In this document: positions 1 to 4,116 of the stretch, piece after piece
How positions within the stretch are numbered: position 1 is the first letter of the stretch
Layout: each line of letters begins with the position of its first letter
Assembly: GCA_021780935.1 (NCBI GenBank)
Contig: JAJXXT010000081.1
Span: 1-5,845 of the forward strand
Source of the DNA: Pseudomonadota bacterium
GTDB lineage: Bacteria; Pseudomonadota; Alphaproteobacteria; Acetobacterales; Acetobacteraceae
Direction: 5' to 3'
DNA length: 5,845 bases
Notes under the pieces: model-generated
Told to the model about the DNA's origin: nothing
The model's database searches: none
What the model saw: only the letters and a program-made list of their open reading frames with translations
Made by a program: the position numbers and the translations under genes

Positions 1-798
1 CACGCTGGCGGATTCCACCTCCAGCAGCGGCGCTGCCTCGGAGGCGCGGCTCTCCCGCGCGTGGGCCTCGATCGAGCCGCCAAGATAGACGGAGCGCACC
101 TTGGCATCGCGCATCACCTCTGCGGCCGTCCCGCTGGCGATGCGCTCGCCGAGATAGAGCGCGACGACCCGATCCACCAGGGCGGCGACGCCTTTGACAT
201 TGTGGTCGACCAGGAGAACGGCGCGGCCTTCGTCGCGGAAGCCGGCGATGAGAGCGGAAAAATCCGCGAGCTCCGTCGGGGTGAGGCCGGCGAACGGCTC
301 GTCCACCAGGACCAGCTTGGGATCGCGCGCGATCGCCCGGGCCAGCTCCAGCCGTCGCAGGTCGGCGAAAGGCAGGGTCTGCGGATAGCGATCGAGCACC
401 GCGCCGAGACCGACGCGCGCGCCGATCTCGCGCGCCCGCGCGGTGGCGGAATGGTCAGCCGCCAAGCGGAACAAGCTGTCCGGAAGCAGAGCAAGCTTGA
501 TGTTCTCGAGAATGGTCTGCCGGTGCAGCGGGCGGGAATGCTGGAACACGAGCCCGACCCCAGCCCGGGCGATGCGATGCGCCGGCAGCCCGGCCATCTC
601 GGCGCCGTCGAGCCGGACGCTGCCCTGATTGGGCCGCTCGATGCCCATGATCAGCTTCATGGCGGTCGATTTGCCCGAGCCGTTCGGCCCGATCAGGCCG
701 AGAATTTCCCCGGCTTTGATCTCGAAGCCGAGATCGCGCACCGCGACCAGACCGCCGAACCGCTTGGTCAGACCCTCAACGACGAGCCGCGGCGTCAT
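1..798 (-). CDS. livG: Liv-type ABC transporter ATPase, LivG domain apparently fused to a LivF domain (3' end cut by window)
   Basis: This cytoplasmic ATPase powers the HAAT-family importer encoded just upstream. The 266 visible residues hold a complete LivG-like domain: Walker [10 protein letters not shown] at 37-45, Q-loop Q86, signature region LPFADLRR at 142-149, Walker B LVLVDEP at 162-168, switch histidine H199, and the usual LivG C-terminal end around YLGG at 238-241. No stop follows. A linker of about 16 residues leads into LLEVESASV (258-266), which resembles the first strand of a LivF ATPase, so I infer a LivG-LivF fusion whose second half lies beyond the window. The signature is unusual: the Ser and second Gly of LSGGQ-type motifs are Pro143 and Ala145. 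The ATG start at 798 overlaps the livM stop as ATGA and has GGGGAG 7 nt upstream, which indicates translational coupling. The LivG family call is firm; the fusion is probable; the substrate is unknown. Confidence 0.9.
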   Translation of the reverse strand, partial: MTPRLVVEGLTKRFGGLVAVRDLGFEIKAGEILGLIGPNGSGKSTAMKLIMGIERPNQGSVRLDGAEMAGLPAHRIARAGVGLVFQHSRPLHRQTILENIKLALLPDSLFRLAADHSATARAREIGARVGLGAVLDRYPQTLPFADLRRLELARAIARDPKLVLVDEPFAGLTPTELADFSALIAGFRDEGRAVLLVDHNVKGVAALVDRVVALYLGERIASGTAAEVMRDAKVRSVYLGGSIEAHARESRASEAAPLLEVESASV

Positions 799-1703
799 GC
801 GCGCTCTCCCCGCCGGGCAAAGATCCCGAGAAGCCCATCTGGGAAGAACAGAATCACGGCCAGCGCGATGGCCGAGACGACGAGCGTGCTGAGCTGGCCC
901 AGCGGGCGCAGAATCTCGCCGGCAATGATGAGGAACAGGGAGCCGATCACGCCGCCCAGAATCGTGCGTCGGCCGCCGAGCACGACGGCGATGATCACCT
1001 GCACCGCGATGGCCACATCGACGACGGTGCCAACGGAAGCGGTGCCGAGGTAGAACACCATCAGCGCTCCCGAAAGGCCGGAGAACAGGGCGCTGACCGA
1101 GAAGGCCGCGAGCTTGTGCTTGGCGACGTTGAAGCCCAGCGCCTGCGCCTCGACGGGGTCCTGTCCTGCCGCTTGCAGGATCAGTCCGACCGGAGAGCGC
1201 GCCAGCCCGGTCAGCAGCGCCGCACTCACCACCATGAAACCGAACGCGTACCAGTAATTCGTACGGGCATCGACTGAGAGGACATCGGGGAGCGAAAGCC
1301 CGATTTCCCCGCCGGTCACCCCGGCGAAAATCACGATCACCTGCTGCAGCAGCAGCACGGCCACCAGCGTCACCAGACCGAAATACGGTCCGCGCAGCCG
1401 CAGGGCCGGCAGGGCGAGCAGCAGCCCCGCGACGACCGAGGCGGCCGCGCCGGTGGCGACGCAGAGCGGGATCGACCATCCGTGCACGTTGAGCAGGCCG
1501 GCGCTGTAGGCGCCGACGCCGATGAGGAAGGTCGGACCGAAATTCACCTCGCCGGCGAAGCCGAACAACAAATCCCATGACATCGAGAAGACGCCGAAAT
1601 AATAGGCCAGCGTCAGAACGCCGAGCGCGTAGCCCGAGACCCCGAAAGGCAACGCGGCGAGCGCGATCGCCACCAGCACAAGCGCGAGAGGACGCCAGTT
1701 CAT
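795..1703 (-). CDS. livM: Liv-type ABC transporter permease, LivM family
   Basis: This inner-membrane permease would pair with LivH to form the channel of the importer. The 302-residue product is very hydrophobic, with about eight to nine predicted membrane segments. Family landmarks are present: [15 protein letters not shown] (42-56) followed by GVGAY, the LRLRGPYF stretch (101-108), TGG at 130-132, a cytoplasmic EAA-like loop around [15 protein letters not shown] (178-192) that should contact the ATPase, and the terminal FFPDGLLG (286-293). The classical SLGHAAF segment after the first motif is NFGPTFL here, a clade-type variant. I chose the ATG at 1703 because AAAGG lies 7 nt upstream. An in-frame GTG at 1718 would add five residues and overlap the livH stop as GTGA, but it has only a weak GGGCGG upstream. 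The gene sits between livH and the ATPase gene, overlapping the latter by 4 nt. The ligand cannot be told from the permease. Confidence 0.93.
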   Translation of the reverse strand: MNWRPLALVLVAIALAALPFGVSGYALGVLTLAYYFGVFSMSWDLLFGFAGEVNFGPTFLIGVGAYSAGLLNVHGWSIPLCVATGAAASVVAGLLLALPALRLRGPYFGLVTLVAVLLLQQVIVIFAGVTGGEIGLSLPDVLSVDARTNYWYAFGFMVVSAALLTGLARSPVGLILQAAGQDPVEAQALGFNVAKHKLAAFSVSALFSGLSGALMVFYLGTASVGTVVDVAIAVQVIIAVVLGGRRTILGGVIGSLFLIIAGEILRPLGQLSTLVVSAIALAVILFFPDGLLGIFARRGERA

Positions 1704-1714
1704 CGGCCTGCCTT

Positions 1715-2590
1715 TCACCGCCGCCCGAGCAGGCCCTGCGGGCGCAGATAGAGTACCAGCACCAGCAGAAGAAGCGCCGGGATCGTGCGGATCTCAGGCG
1801 AGATCAGATAGGCCGTGACCGTCTCCAGATAGCCGACGACATAGGCCGCAATGAGCGAACCCGAGACGCTGCCGAGCCCGCCGAGCACGACGATGGAAAA
1901 GGCGCTCGCCGTCAGGTTGCCGATATTGCCGGAGCTGGTGCCAAGAAAACTCGCCAGCAGCACGCCCGCCGCCGACACGAGCAGGCCATAGATGACCCAG
2001 ACCGCGAAGTAGATGCGCGAGAGTTCGAAGCCGAGCAGGGTCAGGCCACGCGGATTGATGGCGCAGGCCAGCAGCGTCTTGCCCATCCGGGTGCGGTTCA
2101 CCAGCAGCCAGAGCAGCCCGATCGAGAGCCAGGACACGGCCGCCACCAGCATCTCGTTATACGGCAGGCGCACTCCGCCGATGCTCGCCACGCCCCCGAT
2201 CAGCGCCGGAACGGTGAGGGGATTGTCGGAAAACAAATAGGCCACCGCTTCCTGGATCATGATGCCCCAGAGCAGCGTGCCGGTGAGAACGAAAATCTCC
2301 GTCTCATCGCGGGGGATGGCGCGCGAGCGCTGGATGGGCCGAACCACGACGAGATAGGTCACCAGGGCGGAAAGCGTGCCGGCAACAAGTCCCGCGAGCG
2401 CGCCAAGATACTGCCCGGCATGCAGATCGCCCGCGACATACCAAGCGGCGACGGCGGCAATCAGCATCAGACCGCCATGCGAGAGGTTCAATACGCCCGA
2501 GACCCCGAAGATCAGGGTGAAACCGATGGCGCCGAGCCCGTAGAGTGAACTGATGGCAAAACCGTCGAGCAGGATCTGCAGGCCGAGCAT
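1715..2590 (-). CDS. livH: Liv-type ABC transporter permease, LivH family
   Basis: This inner-membrane permease is the LivH half of the translocation pore. The 291-residue product matches the family's usual length and has about eight hydrophobic segments. Characteristic sites are the early GVSGVLNLSHGG (29-40), equivalent to the INFAHG motif of LivH, the EAA-like cytoplasmic loop from RTRMGKTLLACAINP to LLGFE (166-189), which would dock on the ATPase, the VVLGGLGSVSGSLIAAYVVG segment (234-253), and the C-terminal LRPQGLLG (282-289). The usual Ala of AHG is Ser37, a mild variation. The ATG at 2590 is preceded by AAGGG with about 6 nt spacing. It lies 60 bp downstream of the binding-protein gene and 11 bp upstream of the chosen livM start, so co-transcription is very likely. 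Nothing appears truncated or frameshifted. Confidence 0.94.
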   Translation of the reverse strand: MLGLQILLDGFAISSLYGLGAIGFTLIFGVSGVLNLSHGGLMLIAAVAAWYVAGDLHAGQYLGALAGLVAGTLSALVTYLVVVRPIQRSRAIPRDETEIFVLTGTLLWGIMIQEAVAYLFSDNPLTVPALIGGVASIGGVRLPYNEMLVAAVSWLSIGLLWLLVNRTRMGKTLLACAINPRGLTLLGFELSRIYFAVWVIYGLLVSAAGVLLASFLGTSSGNIGNLTASAFSIVVLGGLGSVSGSLIAAYVVGYLETVTAYLISPEIRTIPALLLLVLVLYLRPQGLLGRR

Positions 2591-2650
2591 TCGTTTCCCT
2601 TGTCCGCCGCGTTGTCGGGCGGGCGTTGAGCAGAGACGGGCGCGATAGGG

Positions 2651-3904
2651 TCAGTTGCTGGCGTGCTGATCCGGCGTCTTGATGAAGGCGGGGAACTTCA
2701 TTGTTCCCGTCGCGATATCAGTCGGCCACAGCGGCACCTGCTTGCCGTTCTGCCATTGCACGACGATGCCGGTGATGAAACCAGGCCCGTAGCGCAGACC
2801 ATGGGTGAAGGCATCATCACGGCCATAGAACTGCACCCGGCCGATATTGCCGACATAATTGGTCTTTTCCATCGCCTCGACAAGCTTATCCGCCTCAGCG
2901 CCACCGGCTCGGCCGACGGCCTCGGCGATGATGTGGACGTCATCGGCTGCGGTGTAGCCGGCATAGCCGGGGCTGACGCCGAAGCGCTTGATATAGGCCT
3001 GGGCAAAGGGAATGGTCTTCGCCGTCACCGCGATGTCCGGCGCCGCGGGCTCCTCCAGGATCACGCCCTGGGCGGCGCCGTTGGTGTCGCGCCAGAACGT
3101 GTCGGTGGTCGCCTGCGAGCTGATCCCGGCCATCGGTACCGGCACCTGCTGGCTCGCCCACTGCACCGTCGGCTGCACGCCGACATGGGAGATGCCGGTG
3201 GTGATCACATCCGGGTGCTTGGTCTCGATCTGATTGAAGAGTGGCGTGAAATCGGTGGTGTCGGGCGAGAAGCGGATATGGTCGAGCACGCTGAAGCCCG
3301 CCGCGGGAAGGCACGTGGCGAGTTCGCCGTCGTATGGCTTCGTCCAGGCAGCGTCTTCGCTCATGATCACTGTGGTCTTCATGTGCAGCTTGGTGACCAG
3401 GAGATCGTGCGAGGAGGCGCAGACCGTGTCGGCGATCTCGGTCGAGGTCAGGTAGCCGTGGAAGCTGTACTTGTTGTGGGCGTAGTCGTCATGGATACGA
3501 CGGGTGATTTCGTTGCTGGCCGCGCCGGGGGTGATGAATGGCACTTTCAGCCGCGCAGCCCAGGGCTCGAGCGCGAGAGCGACCTCGCTCATGTAGCTCG
3601 CGATCACTGCCACCACATGATCCTCCGAGACGGCGCGCTGGAAGGCGCGCACGGCGTCGGTGGCGGAGTTATGGTCGTCATAGTCGACGATCTCGACCTT
3701 GCGTCCATTGATGCCGCCGGCGGCATTGATCTCCTCGGCAGCGAGCTTGGCGCCGTTGGTGATCGCGATGCCCCCGATGGCGGAGTTCTCCGCGATCACG
3801 CCGATCCGGATCGGCTCCTCGGCTCGTGCCGCACCGCAGGCGAGGACGACGACACCGAGGGCGGTGGCTCCGGCAAGACGGCGGCCGATGGGAGATTGAG
3901 ACAT
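2651..3904 (-). CDS. Periplasmic substrate-binding protein of a HAAT (Liv-type) ABC importer
   Basis: This receptor captures the transported solute and presents it to LivH/LivM. The 417-residue precursor begins with a signal peptide: R8-R9, a hydrophobic core at 10-22, and an ARA site with likely cleavage after A28. C23 sits in a lipobox-like VLAC, so a lipoprotein is possible but less likely. The mature part is a type I periplasmic-binding fold (Peripla_BP_6/LivK-like): IRIGVIAE (32-39), TNGAKLAAEEINAAGGINGR (49-68), VPFITPGAASNE (121-132), and the second-lobe GYTAADDVHIIAEAVGRAGG (316-335). Cys162 and Cys198 are the only mature cysteines and could form a disulfide. The ATG at 3904 has GGAGG 4 nt upstream, and no nearby start is better. 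It is the first gene of the operon, as is usual, followed by both permeases and the ATPase. Family members bind branched-chain amino acids, amides, urea or aromatic acids; I cannot choose among these. Confidence 0.93.
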   Translation of the reverse strand: MSQSPIGRRLAGATALGVVVLACGAARAEEPIRIGVIAENSAIGGIAITNGAKLAAEEINAAGGINGRKVEIVDYDDHNSATDAVRAFQRAVSEDHVVAVIASYMSEVALALEPWAARLKVPFITPGAASNEITRRIHDDYAHNKYSFHGYLTSTEIADTVCASSHDLLVTKLHMKTTVIMSEDAAWTKPYDGELATCLPAAGFSVLDHIRFSPDTTDFTPLFNQIETKHPDVITTGISHVGVQPTVQWASQQVPVPMAGISSQATTDTFWRDTNGAAQGVILEEPAAPDIAVTAKTIPFAQAYIKRFGVSPGYAGYTAADDVHIIAEAVGRAGGAEADKLVEAMEKTNYVGNIGRVQFYGRDDAFTHGLRYGPGFITGIVVQWQNGKQVPLWPTDIATGTMKFPAFIKTPDQHASN

Positions 3905-3932
3905 GTTTCCTCCACCACGTCAGGCATGGGTA

Positions 3933-3969
3933 TAGCTGCCATGTTCGCGCAAACCGCGCGGCAAGGCTA
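3933..3969. promoter_or_regulatory. Imperfect dyad upstream of the binding-protein gene
   Basis: An interrupted inverted repeat lies 29-65 nt before the binding-protein ATG. CGCGC (3946-3950) pairs with GCGCG (3956-3960) around the loop AAACC. TGC (3937-3939) pairs with GCA (3961-3963), and TAGC (3933-3936) pairs with GCTA (3966-3969). This gives 12 pairs, with a 6-nt bulge on one side and a 2-nt bulge on the other. It could be an operator or a leader-RNA hairpin controlling the transporter operon. No T-tract follows on either strand, so it is not a typical intrinsic terminator. In such GC-rich DNA the five-pair core could occur by chance; the outer matching arms are what make it worth listing. 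Confidence 0.35.
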
Positions 3970-4028
3970 GAGCAACCTCCGGCCCGAGGATTCCATCAGG
4001 TCCGACCGCGCTCCCTGGCGTGCCTCAC

Positions 4029-4057
4029 TTGCGCCCTATGCCACGGATCTCGTTAAT
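4029..4057 (+). promoter_or_regulatory. Tentative sigma-70-type promoter for the rightward gene
   Basis: TTGCGC at 4029-4034 and GTTAAT at 4052-4057 are separated by 17 nt. They match TTGACA and TATAAT at 3 and 4 of 6 positions respectively. Transcription would start near 4064, leaving a leader of about 53 nt before the TTG start at 4117, which fits that start choice. The match is weak and alphaproteobacterial promoters vary, so this is only the best candidate I can see. Confidence 0.3.
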
Positions 4058-4076
4058 GCTTCGCTGTGCTTGGCCG

Positions 4077-4089
4077 GCTGGCGACGCCG
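4077..4089 (+). repeat. 13-bp direct repeat, copy 1
   Basis: GCTGGCGACGCCG occurs here and again exactly at 4134-4146. The two copies are 57 bp apart, an exact multiple of three, so both would read Leu-Ala-Thr-Pro in the frame of the rightward gene. This copy lies upstream of the ribosome-binding site and chosen start. It could be a remnant of a local duplication or chance in GC-rich sequence. Confidence 0.6.
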
Positions 4090-4105
4090 CCGATTCCGTT
4101 CCCGC

Positions 4106-4110
4106 AGGAG
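4106..4110 (+). promoter_or_regulatory. Ribosome-binding site that sets the TTG start at 4117
   Basis: AGGAG lies 6 nt before an in-frame TTG at 4117. The frame is closed upstream by TAA at 4054-4056, and no in-frame ATG occurs between that stop and the conserved methyltransferase sequence. The only other candidates, GTG at 4066 and CTG at 4078, lack a purine-rich site, and GTG 4066 would sit almost on the predicted transcription start. This decides the start in favour of TTG. Confidence 0.6.
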
Positions 4111-4116
4111 AGTGAT

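Larger units (their letters stand above)
3905..4116. promoter_or_regulatory. Divergent intergenic region between the transporter operon and the methyltransferase-glycosyltransferase gene
   Basis: These 212 bp separate two genes read away from each other, so promoters for both must lie here or reach in from the coding ends. Leftward, I see the GGAGG ribosome-binding site of the binding-protein gene (complement of 3909-3913) and a TATACC stretch (complement of about 3928-3933) that could serve as a -10, but with no convincing -35 at 16-18 nt. A search for sigma-54 GG-N10-GC spacing on both strands found no match: TGGCGTG...TTGC near 4016-4032 is spaced two bases too widely. No small open frame with a ribosome-binding site was found. 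Confidence 0.6.

Noticed and set aside
61..1053. A 330-codon open frame on the plus strand across the ATPase and livM genes.
   Set aside because: It spans two real minus-strand genes and their overlap, and its product shows no domain.
1577..2548. A 323-codon open frame on the plus strand across livM and livH.
   Set aside because: It is antisense to two obvious permeases. Its highly charged Arg/Asp/Gln composition is what the complement of hydrophobic membrane-segment codons would give.
2604..2622. Possible hairpin (CCGCC / GGCGG) between the binding-protein and livH genes, considered as an attenuator or terminator.
   Set aside because: The stem has only five pairs with a nine-base loop, and no T-tract follows in the direction of transcription. 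Such matches are common in GC-rich DNA.
2663..3970. A 435-codon open frame on the plus strand across the binding-protein gene.
   Set aside because: It is the complement of a well-supported periplasmic binding protein, and its product has no family features.
4016..4032. Sigma-54-like TGGC...TTGC on the plus strand.
   Set aside because: The GG and GC elements are 12 rather than 10 bases apart, which sigma-54 promoters do not tolerate well.
3826..4056. A 76-codon plus-strand frame ending in the intergenic region.
   Set aside because: It begins inside the binding-protein gene on the opposite strand and has no convincing ribosome-binding site or recognisable sequence. Its TAA only closes the frame upstream of the rightward gene.
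3905..4116. A functional link between the amino-acid-type transporter and the polysaccharide gene because they are divergent neighbours.
   Set aside because: Nothing in the sequence supports a shared operator or pathway. Adjacent divergent genes are often unrelated.
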